From an uncultured Verrucomicrobiota bacterium (lineage in GTDB: Bacteria; Verrucomicrobiota; Verrucomicrobiia; Limisphaerales; UBA9464), in contig CAJAHH010000136.1 of assembly GCA_903939515.1 (NCBI GenBank), forward strand, positions 1 through 64,000: a DNA stretch of 64,000 nt, written 5' to 3'. Each line of letters opens with the position of its first letter. Positions within the stretch are counted from its first letter, which is position 1. The notes beneath the pieces were generated by a model. That model worked only from the letters and a program-made list of their open reading frames with translations, was not told the origin of the DNA and did not search any database. This document shows positions 1 to 7,909 of this stretch, in pieces. A program made the translations under genes and the position numbers.

Positions 1-117
1 ATGTTTTTGCAGTTTTATTTTAAAAATCTCTTCCGAAGGGCTCTGCAACTGTTCTTCAAAAAAGCCCCTCTAAAAACCATCGGCGTCTCCAGTCCGCCAG
101 CGGACCATTGACCCTGG

Positions 118-540
118 GTGCGGGTGTTCTCAGCAGTCGCCATTCACTGCGCGATGCATACCTACCGGGCTGCCAGCATCGACGAGTGGCGGAAGTTTCT
201 GGGAGTCACCAGTCGGAGGCACGATCACCAGAGCCGGTACCCGGTGAAAAAGGTGGCCCTGGAGCATCCCATTCTGAAGGGCATGCCCGAAGACTGGGTC
301 AGCCCCAAGGACGAACTCTACGTCATCGAGAAGATGTGGCCTGGCGCCACACCACTGGCGACCTCGGTGAGCGAGGCCGACGGCAAGTCCTACCCGGTGG
401 CTTGGGTCAATGGCTTCGGCAAGGCCCGGGTTTTCGGAACGACCTTCGGCCACTCCGACGCCACCTTCCAAGATCCGGTCTTCTTGGAGATGTTGAGCCG
501 AGGATTTCTCTGGGCCGTTGCCTCAGACAGTCTCGTGGAC
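118..540 (+). pseudogene. ThuA-like domain protein, N-terminally truncated remnant
   Basis: The frame that starts at GTG 118 encodes a segment typical of the C-terminal half of ThuA/trehalose-utilization-like proteins: HCAMHTYR, FLGVTSRRHDHQSRYPV, HPILKGMP, DELYVIEKMWP and RVFGTTFGHS can be read. These proteins have a glutamine-amidotransferase-like fold and are abundant in Verrucomicrobia and Planctomycetes. The N-terminal half of the domain is missing, and an in-frame stop lies at 106-108 just upstream. After about position 520 the frame runs without a stop into repeat DNA and ends only at 1014, so the natural C-terminus is also lost. I read this as a decayed fragment. The family is fairly certain. 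Whether the protein is still made is doubtful. Confidence 0.65.
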
Positions 541-545
541 CGCCG

Positions 546-618
546 CAGCGCCGGACCGCTCGGAGATCGGTCCCTACCCAGGAGGTCCTCGGGCAGCCTC
601 CGGGTGACCAAAAACCAA
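546..618. repeat. Direct repeat A, copy 1 (73 bp)
   Basis: It matches 705-777 over 73 bp with one mismatch (A607 versus G766). The core is CGGAGATCGGTCCCTACC. A shorter, degenerate third piece (GCGGAGATCGG) lies between the copies near 688-698. The repeat directly follows the broken ThuA frame. Confidence 0.9.
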
Positions 619-704
619 CCTCACCCAAGTACCTCCGAGGTGGGGCGATTTCTCCGAAAGCGCCACGTCTGCAGACTCGGACCGCCGCGGAGATCGGAAC
701 GCAA

Positions 705-777
705 CAGCGCCGGACCGCTCGGAGATCGGTCCCTACCCAGGAGGTCCTCGGGCAGCCTCCGGGTGGCCAAAAACCAA
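705..777. repeat. Direct repeat A, copy 2 (73 bp)
   Basis: Second copy of the repeat at 546-618, offset by 159 bp and differing at one base. Confidence 0.9.
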
Positions 778-846
778 TTGTCAGTGATGGTGCGAAAACT
801 AATGAAACCTGCCGGTTTAAAAACCACTGAAAACAACGAGGGACCC

Positions 847-924
847 GCGATCAAACCCTCCCCTCGCGCACCGCGCGAAAGCCCATCCTCTCCAAAGCTT
901 CCCTGCGAGCACAGGACCGGTCCC
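847..924. repeat. Direct repeat B, copy 1 (78 bp)
   Basis: It begins GCGATCAAACCCTCCCCTCG and recurs at 982-1059 with two mismatches. It is unrelated in sequence to repeat A. Confidence 0.9.
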
Positions 925-981
925 CCCCGTTACACCATAAAACCGCAGCGAAGCGGGGTCGGTCCGGAGCGAGGATTGGAA

Positions 982-1059
982 GCGATCAAACCCTCCCCTC
1001 GCGCACCGCGCTAAAGCCTATCCTCTCCAAAGCTTCCCTGCGAGCACAGGACCGGTCCC
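982..1059. repeat. Direct repeat B, copy 2 (78 bp)
   Basis: Second copy of the repeat at 847-924, offset by 135 bp. It ends 25 bp before the exbD stop codon. Confidence 0.9.
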
Positions 1060-1084
1060 GCGTAGCCCACCAACGCAAACTACA

Positions 1085-1510
1085 TCACTTCCCACCAGCC
1101 GTACGGGTGAAAGCCCGGATGTTCTGAACCTTGGCCTGTTTAGCGAAGTCCATGACCTTCACCACATCGCCCCAGTTGGCGTTCTCGTCGGCCCTCAACA
1201 CCACCTTCACCTTGAAATCGGCAGCGACGGCATCCTTCAATTCATTGAGCAATTTGTCGGAGGTGACCGCTCGAGCACCCACATAGAATTGCGGCGCGAC
1301 TGCGGCAATGGTCACCACCATGGGCGGCTTCTCGGCACTGGCTCCAGCCTTCGGCGCTTCACGGGTCTCGGGCAAGGTCAGAGCCACCGAAGGGGTGTTC
1401 TTAAACCGCGTGGTTACCATCAGGAAAACCATCAACACCACCAGCACATCGATCAGCGAAATAATGATAATGGCTGGAGCAGCTTTGCGGCGGCGTGTCA
1501 GGAACTTCAT
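1085..1510 (-). CDS. exbD: Biopolymer transport protein ExbD/TolR family
   Basis: 141 aa, normal ExbD length. A single membrane helix at about residues 12-33 contains Asp21 in ISLIDVLVVLMVFLM. This matches the conserved membrane aspartate that carries protons in ExbD/TolR. The rest is a periplasmic domain with the usual pattern (VVTIAA, VVLRAD). With ExbB it forms the proton-driven motor that energises TonB at the inner membrane. Its start overlaps the exbB stop by 4 bp, so the two are probably translationally coupled. It is the last gene of the minus-strand run that begins with phoD. Confidence 0.93.
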   Translation of the reverse strand: MKFLTRRRKAAPAIIIISLIDVLVVLMVFLMVTTRFKNTPSVALTLPETREAPKAGASAEKPPMVVTIAAVAPQFYVGARAVTSDKLLNELKDAVAADFKVKVVLRADENANWGDVVKVMDFAKQAKVQNIRAFTRTAGGK

Positions 1511-2151
1511 GGACGCACCCCTTCAGCCCCGACTCCGATGATTGCACCACCACCAACGCCGCGATCCCGCAAATACTGACGCCGCATCAAGGCATCGCAA
1601 ACGCTCTCCAATTCAAGACCTATCAGTTCGACGCGCTTATTAAAAAGGCTCCAGGCGGCCAACGTGGGCATAGCCACCAGCAATCCGAGCACCGTCTTGT
1701 AGAGAGCGATCGACATCCCTTTTGCTATGAACGCGTTGTCGGCCTGGAGGTTGGTTCCAAAATCCCCCAAAAGCGGAATGATGCCGTAAATAGTCCCGAC
1801 CAATCCCAACAGCGGAGCAATGCCCACGATGATCTCCAGAATCACCAACCCACGCTCCAAACCGGCGATCTCCTGACGGGCTCGCACCTCGAGGGCTGCC
1901 ACATTCTCCGCCTTAGGCCACGGCAAGTGGTCCAAGATCGAGAGAATCAGGCGAGCCATGGGCGACGGATGACCCTGGCAAGCTCCCCGCAAACGGGCCA
2001 CATCGCCATCAGCCAAAGCATCCATCAAGGGGCGTGGCAGGATGCGGTCTCGACGCAACGACCAAGCCCGTTCCAGCACGACGGTCAAAGCCGTCACCGA
2101 AAGCCCTAGCAAGAGCCACACAAAGGGGCCGCCATCCAAAAATGATCGCAT
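1507..2151 (-). CDS. exbB: MotA/TolQ/ExbB proton channel family protein
   Basis: 214 aa. A membrane helix lies at about residues 9-26, and two C-terminal helices at about 105-125 (IAPLLGLVGTIYGIIPLL) and 147-168 (ALYKTVLGLLVAMPTLAAW). A cytoplasmic loop lies between them. This is the ExbB/TolQ layout and the Gly/Ala/Thr-rich channel signature is clear. Inferred role: proton channel partner of ExbD and of the TonB-like protein encoded 48 bp upstream. Gene order tonB-exbB-exbD supports a TonB system rather than Tol-Pal, because no TolA, TolB or Pal gene is nearby. Confidence 0.93.
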   Translation of the reverse strand: MRSFLDGGPFVWLLLGLSVTALTVVLERAWSLRRDRILPRPLMDALADGDVARLRGACQGHPSPMARLILSILDHLPWPKAENVAALEVRARQEIAGLERGLVILEIIVGIAPLLGLVGTIYGIIPLLGDFGTNLQADNAFIAKGMSIALYKTVLGLLVAMPTLAAWSLFNKRVELIGLELESVCDALMRRQYLRDRGVGGGAIIGVGAEGVRP

Positions 2152-2199
2152 GAGTTTCTAAGGTGTTTGAAAATATACAAACCGGCCGCAGGACCGGTG

Positions 2200-3291
2200 T
2201 CAGTAGTAGTGAAAAGTGAAGGTAATCTCACGAGGATCCAGCGCTTGGGCTTTCAACACGCTGGGCCATCGACCGAAAGGCGAAGCCCCCATGACCGCCG
2301 CCTCGCAGGTGAAACTGAGCGTCTCACCGACGGTCGCCTCGGCAGTGGTCATCTGGGAAATCGTTCCATCGCCGTGCAGACGAAATTTAAGAACCACCTT
2401 GCCGGTGCGCTCCAGCGCGTAATGCCGCTCCTCCAACAGCGCCCACCAGCGCTCCTGCACGGCGGCAATCATTCGGAGGTCGTACTCACCGAAGGGAGTG
2501 CTCTTGACGTCGAAAGACGGCGAAATACTAAAGCGACTGGATCCGCCCGCCTGCAGCATCTTTTCACCGCGGACAATCCCCTTCTGCTCCATGGCCTGCG
2601 CCAAACGCTTGATGGGTTTGCGCCTTGGTGTGCCAGATTCCTGGGCTTCAACGGGCTTGCGCTCTTCTTGAGGTCGCTCGGTCGCGGCCTTGGGTTCCAC
2701 CTTGGCCAATTGGGTTTCGCCCGGATTCTGGACCCCTCCCAAAGGCTGAGCCTTTTGGGAGTCTTTCTTCTCTTGGCGGACCGCTGTCTCCGGAGTCGCC
2801 GGGGCTTCTTCTACCTTCGGTTGGGCCTGGGGCGGGGTCGGTGACGGTTTGGCCGTGTCGAAGGTCTTGGGCATCGTCTTCTGGGTGCCAGTGATCTCCG
2901 GATCCTTGAGCGCTTTTTGCGACGGAATGGCCTGACCGGACACCGCATTGGCTGCCGAGTAAAACTTGGCGTCCTTCGGCGGATCCTTCACCGCCAACGC
3001 AGGATCGACTTCGATAAAGGTCATGGGCACCTCTTGCCAAGCGGGATCCTGTGCGGGATCCACGAATTTCACAGGCATTGGCAAAGTGGGTTGGACCAGA
3101 TTTTTAACCCAATCCGGGGCCTGGTCGGGGGCCTTGCGAACCCACACCGCGGCACCTGTCCACAGCAGGAAGACAAGAAGATGCACGGCGAACGCGACCA
3201 CCGCCGCCCACGCAAGCGGGCGGAGATCCGGCCGTCGCCAGGGAGCTGTGCCTGCTATGTCCATCATCTCGCGAGGCCAAAACTGGCGCAC
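2200..3291 (-). CDS. TonB-like energy transducer
   Basis: 363 aa from the first ATG; starts at 3267 or 3264 (MDIAGTAPW) are also possible. One membrane helix at about residues 25-50 is followed by a long Pro/Glu/Lys/Gln-rich region (about 130-240) expected to span the periplasm. The C-terminal domain (about 270-363) has the TonB/TolA-like pattern YDLRMIAAVQERWW, then GKVVLKFRLHGDGTI. It probably transmits proton-motive force from ExbBD to outer-membrane receptors. No TonB-dependent receptor is in the window, so the substrate is unknown. The C-terminal domain is divergent, so the call rests partly on context. Confidence 0.8.
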   Translation of the reverse strand: MRQFWPREMMDIAGTAPWRRPDLRPLAWAAVVAFAVHLLVFLLWTGAAVWVRKAPDQAPDWVKNLVQPTLPMPVKFVDPAQDPAWQEVPMTFIEVDPALAVKDPPKDAKFYSAANAVSGQAIPSQKALKDPEITGTQKTMPKTFDTAKPSPTPPQAQPKVEEAPATPETAVRQEKKDSQKAQPLGGVQNPGETQLAKVEPKAATERPQEERKPVEAQESGTPRRKPIKRLAQAMEQKGIVRGEKMLQAGGSSRFSISPSFDVKSTPFGEYDLRMIAAVQERWWALLEERHYALERTGKVVLKFRLHGDGTISQMTTAEATVGETLSFTCEAAVMGASPFGRWPSVLKAQALDPREITFTFHYY

Positions 3292-3371
3292 GGTGGCCTC
3301 GGGGGCAACGGGAAGTTGGATGTGAGAGATTTAAGCCCTAATGAAACCAGGCTTGGCTGCAACGATTCTCT

Positions 3372-4529
3372 TTAGGCTCGGCCCCACGGTGCACCACCAC
3401 GTCCTTGAGCCAACACCCGGAACCCCCGACCGAAGTGCTCAGGGTGAGTCAATGTCTGGAAGGCTCGGACGCGTTGAGTGCTCCAATCCGGGAAGCGGCC
3501 CGGACTCCGCTGAGTCGATTCGAGAATTCGCATGAGGAACCGGGATTGGCGTTCCCGGTACCACGGCACCAACCCCGCCTGCAGACCCACCTCAGCGACG
3601 GCGCTAAAATCGACGTGGGCCGTCAAGTCCACCTCGCCCGGAAATGACAAGAGGTCGTCGAAGAACCGGTGACGGTGGTAGGCTCGCAGCGTTCCTGCCG
3701 ATCGGCCGGGAGTTAGAAACTCCTCCGCCTCCAACCCGTAATCGAGGGTGATCAGGCAACCCGCATGCAACGCGGCGGCGGCCCGAGCCCACCAGGCCAC
3801 CGCAGTTGGGCTTCGCTCGCGAACAAATCCGTTGGGCAACACCGATTGCAATTCTTCGGGCAAGTTCCACTCCAGCGGCGCGGGTGTCGGCAGTGCTATC
3901 CAGTCGAACTGCCCCTCTTTCCAGCACACCCCCTGCTCTACCCATTGCCGCTGGTCGGTGCTCCAGCACCAGCGTTCCACCGGAAAAGCATCAAGCAGTT
4001 CATTGGAGAGAATGACCCCGCGCACCTGGGCGGGCATCGCCTCGCTCCAGACCACGCGGTCGCCGAAGCGGGCCAAACGCTCACGCTGCCAAGCCTGACG
4101 TGTCGCACTCGGCTCAACGATCCGGTAACAGAAGCGCTCACCCTCCTTGCCGGCTCCACGCATCAGCGCCTCTAGAATATCTTCCGCCCATCGGCCGTCG
4201 TGTGCCCCGGCTTCGACGATTTCTATAGGCCCGCCCGACAATCCCTCCGACGCGGCTACCTCGTGCTCAATCCAGTAAGCCATCAATTCGCCAAAGAGAG
4301 ATCCCACTGAGACACTGGTCGCAAAATCTCCACCCCGACCCACAATCCGATGCGTGCGCTCGTAGTAACCGAGATCCGGCTCATAGAGAGCCAGCTCCAT
4401 GTAGCGAGCCAACGAAACAGCGCCCCCCCCGGTTTCGATCGCAGCCCGGATCCGCTCGACGAGGATTGGAGAACATTCCATCGAAGGATGGGGCATTCCT
4501 GGAGGCGTTGGTTCGGAAACTTCACTCAT
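3372..4529 (-). CDS. MidA/NDUFAF7-family class I SAM-dependent methyltransferase
   Basis: 385 aa from the ATG at 4529 (MSEVSEP), which overlaps the phoD stop as ATGA. A longer frame to 4559 exists but is less likely. Family signatures are visible: YMELALYEPDLGYY near the N-terminus, GGDFATSVSVGSLFGEL, the SAM-binding segment EAGAHDGRWAEDIL, and ILSNELLDAFPVERW. The mitochondrial homologue NDUFAF7 methylates an arginine of a complex I subunit. The substrate of bacterial members is mostly unproven. Coupling to phoD and position upstream of tonB-exbBD suggest one transcript, but I see no obvious functional link. Confidence 0.85.
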   Translation of the reverse strand: MSEVSEPTPPGMPHPSMECSPILVERIRAAIETGGGAVSLARYMELALYEPDLGYYERTHRIVGRGGDFATSVSVGSLFGELMAYWIEHEVAASEGLSGGPIEIVEAGAHDGRWAEDILEALMRGAGKEGERFCYRIVEPSATRQAWQRERLARFGDRVVWSEAMPAQVRGVILSNELLDAFPVERWCWSTDQRQWVEQGVCWKEGQFDWIALPTPAPLEWNLPEELQSVLPNGFVRERSPTAVAWWARAAAALHAGCLITLDYGLEAEEFLTPGRSAGTLRAYHRHRFFDDLLSFPGEVDLTAHVDFSAVAEVGLQAGLVPWYRERQSRFLMRILESTQRSPGRFPDWSTQRVRAFQTLTHPEHFGRGFRVLAQGRGGAPWGRA

Positions 4530-6076
4530 GCGCGGACCGGCTCCAGATCGACACTCCACAAGCGCTGCCCGTCTCGATTCAAATGGGTCACGGTGGCCAC
4601 CTGGGTCACCGGAGCGATGCGGACCGACCCAAAGAATTGTTCAGTGCTCCAAGGCCCCGAAACAGCCTGCCCCGGTTTGCGCGAAGAAAAGCGAACCTGC
4701 GGCCCGAAGGTGTTGTCGAGAGTTCCCGGCCCGAAGGTACCGGCGTGGAGAGGGCCACTAACGAACTCCCAAAAGCCGTCGAATTCGGAAAACTGAGCCT
4801 GAGCGGGATCATAAAAATGCGAGGCGCAGTAATGAACATCGGCCGTCAACCAGACCACATTGCGGACTCGATGGTCCCGCAAGTGGCGCAGCAGCGACGC
4901 GATCTCTAATTCACGACCTAGAGGAACCCCGTCCCCATTGGCCCCATTTTCGAAGGCTTCGGCGCCATCCCGGACCAACAATCCGAGGGGCATATCAGAG
5001 CACACGAACTTCCAGGTGGCCGTGCTGGCTGCGATGGATTCCTTCAACCAATCCAGTTGGGTACGTCCCAGATAATCGGTTTCTGGACCGGAGACGGGCT
5101 GACGGTTCGGGCTGTTGGGGCCCCGGTAAGAACGCAGGTCCAGGAAGAACACTTCGCAGAGAGGGCCGCGGCGAATGCGTCGATAAATTTGTCGTTCCGG
5201 ATGGTTACGGATGGGCATGTACTCGAAGAACGCCTGTCGCGAACGGGCCGCGAGCAAGTTCGCGTCGCGAACCCGATACCCTGCAGAAACGGGCAGTACC
5301 TCCCCGGGATACCAGTTGTTCAGCACCTCATGGTCATCCCATTGGGCAAACATCGGAACACGGGCATTGAAACGTCGGACATGGGCATCCAGCAGGTTGT
5401 AACGGTAGTTCCCGCGAAACTCGCCCAGTGTCTCAGCCACCTTCGATTTTTCTTCGGTCACCCGATTTTTCCAGAGAGTTCCATCCGGAAGCCGCATCTC
5501 GGCAGCCAGCAAATTGTCGGCGTAGATTGTGTCTCCGCTATGGACGAAGAACTGCGGATCTTGGGCCAGCATGGACTGGTAAGTGCGCATGCCACCCCGC
5601 CCCTCATCAATGCCATAACCCTGACCGCAGGTGTCACCCGACCAGACAAAATGCACTTCCGAGCCCGGAGCTGTGGTCGTACCGGCCGTCACCAGCGATC
5701 CAGCCTCCCAGTCACCGGCCACCCCTTGCCGATCCTCGAAGCACACCCGGTAGAAGATACGACGACCCGTCGGGAGGTCCCGAAGAAGTATTTTGGCGGT
5801 GTGATCCGACTCCGGACCCGTGACCGGTCCCACCCGTCGTTGCCGGGCGCGGAACGACTCGTCCTCAGACCATTCTACGATCATGCGGGCCGCCTGATCG
5901 CAACGGCTCCAGATGATTGCCGATGAGGCCTCCACATCGCCACTGGCCACTCCATGGGTCACGAGCGGGCGTGCTCCCAAATGCACGGCCGGCAACGCGC
6001 CGATCATGGGCACGGCCCAATGACCACCCACTGCGGCCAGAGCCGCACCAAACCTCCGCCGGGAAAGCGTTGCCAT
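4526..6076 (-). CDS. phoD: PhoD-like alkaline phosphatase/phosphodiesterase, Tat-exported
   Basis: 516 aa from ATG 6076 (MATLSRRRFGAAL). A frame extends to 6112, but the Tat motif SRRRFG is best placed by the inner start. The N-terminal PhoD domain spans about residues 40-130, and the metallophosphatase domain follows. Likely Ca/Fe ligands lie in SGDTCGQG, HSGDTIYAD, AQWDDHEVLNNW and LTADVHYC. PhoD enzymes hydrolyse phosphomono- and diesters outside the inner membrane, usually under phosphate limitation. I did not recognise a Pho box in the 140 bp between this gene and the divergent serA. It heads the run phoD-midA-tonB-exbB-exbD. Confidence 0.9.
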   Translation of the reverse strand: MATLSRRRFGAALAAVGGHWAVPMIGALPAVHLGARPLVTHGVASGDVEASSAIIWSRCDQAARMIVEWSEDESFRARQRRVGPVTGPESDHTAKILLRDLPTGRRIFYRVCFEDRQGVAGDWEAGSLVTAGTTTAPGSEVHFVWSGDTCGQGYGIDEGRGGMRTYQSMLAQDPQFFVHSGDTIYADNLLAAEMRLPDGTLWKNRVTEEKSKVAETLGEFRGNYRYNLLDAHVRRFNARVPMFAQWDDHEVLNNWYPGEVLPVSAGYRVRDANLLAARSRQAFFEYMPIRNHPERQIYRRIRRGPLCEVFFLDLRSYRGPNSPNRQPVSGPETDYLGRTQLDWLKESIAASTATWKFVCSDMPLGLLVRDGAEAFENGANGDGVPLGRELEIASLLRHLRDHRVRNVVWLTADVHYCASHFYDPAQAQFSEFDGFWEFVSGPLHAGTFGPGTLDNTFGPQVRFSSRKPGQAVSGPWSTEQFFGSVRIAPVTQVATVTHLNRDGQRLWSVDLEPVRA

Positions 6077-6216
6077 ACGAACGATTGGAAGCCACCGCCC
6101 TCTCCGGAGCAAGAGCCAGCCCTTCCCGAGCCTCCGATTTCACCCAAACGCATTCTGTAGGACACCCAACAGTGCGTTGACCTCCGCCGGCCCGGTTCAT
6201 ACCGTCACTGCGCTTT

Positions 6217-7821
6217 ATGCACGTTCTTGTTTGCGACCCCATCTCCCCGCGCGGCATCGCGTATTTCCAAGCACGCCCTGAATTCAAGGTAACTGTCCTG
6301 TCCAAGCGGCTGTCCGAGGCAGAATTGCTTCCCTTGCTGGCCGACGTGGAGGCCCTTGTGGTTCGCTCCGAGACGAAGGTCACTCTGGCGGTGCTGGAGG
6401 CGGCCCCGAAACTCCGGGTCGTCGGGCGAGCTGGGGTGGGTGTCGACAACGTTGATGTCTCCGCCGCGACCCAACGGGGCGTCGTGGTGATGAACACCCC
6501 GGCCGGCAACACCGTCACCACGGCCGAATTAACCTTCTTCATGCTGGGTGCCCTCGCCCGCAAGATCCCCGCCGCCCACGCCACCATGGCCGCAGGCAAG
6601 TGGGACCGTAAGGCGTTCCAGGGAATAGAGATTCACGGAAAGACCCTCGGCGTATTGGGCATGGGCCGCATTGGTTCGGAAGTCGCCAAACGGGCTCTCG
6701 CCTTCGGAATGCGAGTCATCGCCTACGACCCCTTCCTCACCGAAGCCCGTGCCCGCCAATTGGGAGTCGAACTCGTCGCTGACACCGATGCCATTTACCG
6801 CTCGTCGGATTTCATCACCGTCCACATGCCGGTGACGCCGGACACGCGGGGCATGATCAACTCCGAATCGATCGCCAAGATGAAGCCCGGCGTGCGGATC
6901 GTGAACTGTGCCCGCGGCGAGATTGTCAACGAGCCGGACCTCATTGCCGGACTGGAATCTGGAAAGGTCGCTGGAGCGGCTCTGGATGTCTTTAGCTCTG
7001 AACCTCTCGCGGCGGACCACAAGCTCCGGTCACTCCCCAATGTCGTCCTCACCCCGCATCTGGGAGCGAGCACCGAAGAAGCCCAAGAGAAGTGCGGTCT
7101 GGAAGTCGCCGAAATTATCAGCGCCTTCCTGCTCACCGGCGAAGTTCGCAACGCGGTCAACCTCCCCGGAGTCGATGCCAAGGCCTTTGAACAAGTCCAA
7201 CCCTATGTGGCGTTGGGCGAGAAGCTCGGCAGCCTCCTCAGCCAACTTGCACCTCCGGGGGTAGACCGTTTGTATGTCACCTTCGGCGGAAAGGCTCAGG
7301 ACCTCCCGGCGACCGACCCGGTGACCCGCGCCATCCTCAAGGGGTACCTCAACGCCAGCGGCACCGGGCCGAAGGACATCAACAACATCAATGTGCGCTC
7401 CATTGCTTCCAACCTCGGCCTGACCGTCGAAGAGAAGAAGTCCGATGAGCCCGTCACCTTCAATGAGTGGCTGCACGTCCAGTTGTTCCACGGCAACACC
7501 AAGGTGGGCAGCGCTGGAGGCACTTTCTTCGGATCGTCCCAAAATCCCCGGATCGTCCGAGTCTCGAGCACACCGGTAGAAATACCCACCTCGGGCACCA
7601 TGCTCCTGCTCAACAACCAAGACCGCCCCGGCATGGTGGGCAAGCTCGGCAGCATCCTGGCCGATCACAACGTCAACATCGCCAGCATGAGCCTTGGTCG
7701 TGAGACCGAGGGTGGACTCGCACTCACGGTGCTCGTGCTCGATAGCCGCCCGCCCAAGGCCTGCCTGGATCAACTGGCGGCCGACCGGTCGATCTCCAAC
7801 GTCCGCGTGGTGACCCTGTAA
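6217..7821 (+). CDS. serA: D-3-phosphoglycerate dehydrogenase
   Basis: 534 aa, the length of the long SerA type. It oxidises 3-phosphoglycerate to 3-phosphohydroxypyruvate with NAD, the first step of serine synthesis. It shows the Rossmann motif GMGRIGSEVA, the substrate/NAD segment VNCARGEIVNEPDL with the catalytic Arg, and TPHLGASTEEAQ with the catalytic His. An intervening ASB-type domain follows, then a C-terminal ACT domain (about 460-534; MLLLNNQDRPGMVGKLG) that usually mediates serine feedback. A strong hairpin follows the stop codon, so it is probably monocistronic. Confidence 0.95.
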   Translation: MHVLVCDPISPRGIAYFQARPEFKVTVLSKRLSEAELLPLLADVEALVVRSETKVTLAVLEAAPKLRVVGRAGVGVDNVDVSAATQRGVVVMNTPAGNTVTTAELTFFMLGALARKIPAAHATMAAGKWDRKAFQGIEIHGKTLGVLGMGRIGSEVAKRALAFGMRVIAYDPFLTEARARQLGVELVADTDAIYRSSDFITVHMPVTPDTRGMINSESIAKMKPGVRIVNCARGEIVNEPDLIAGLESGKVAGAALDVFSSEPLAADHKLRSLPNVVLTPHLGASTEEAQEKCGLEVAEIISAFLLTGEVRNAVNLPGVDAKAFEQVQPYVALGEKLGSLLSQLAPPGVDRLYVTFGGKAQDLPATDPVTRAILKGYLNASGTGPKDINNINVRSIASNLGLTVEEKKSDEPVTFNEWLHVQLFHGNTKVGSAGGTFFGSSQNPRIVRVSSTPVEIPTSGTMLLLNNQDRPGMVGKLGSILADHNVNIASMSLGRETEGGLALTVLVLDSRPPKACLDQLAADRSISNVRVVTL

Positions 7822-7857
7822 ATTACTCTTCGGCCCAACGGCCTCTCAGAGACCCCT

Positions 7858-7895
7858 CGGCCCGTAGCGCGAAAACGCTGCGGGCCGTCGGCTTT
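7858..7895 (+). terminator. Intrinsic terminator after serA
   Basis: CGGCCCGTAGCG (7858-7869) pairs with CGCTGCGGGCCG (7876-7887) across a GAAA-type loop, followed by a short T-run (GGCTTTT). It lies between convergent serA and the oxidoreductase gene, so it may serve both. Confidence 0.7.
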
Positions 7896-7909
7896 TGGAC
7901 ACGAGATCT

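Larger units (their letters stand above)
541..1084. other. Gene-free repeat-rich stretch between ThuA remnant and exbD
   Basis: About 540 bp with no recognisable gene. Open frames here are low-complexity Arg/Pro/Ser translations of the repeats. It holds direct repeats A and B and unique DNA between them. I see no transposase, and no terminal inverted repeats that would define an insertion sequence. Confidence 0.75.

Noticed and set aside
108-830. 240-aa frame over the ThuA remnant and repeats
   Set aside because: It is a different frame from the ThuA-like one and translates the repeats into Arg/Gly/Gln-rich sequence with duplicated blocks.
546-1059. CRISPR array
   Set aside because: The repeats are 73-78 bp, only two copies each of two different units, with unequal spacing and no cas genes.
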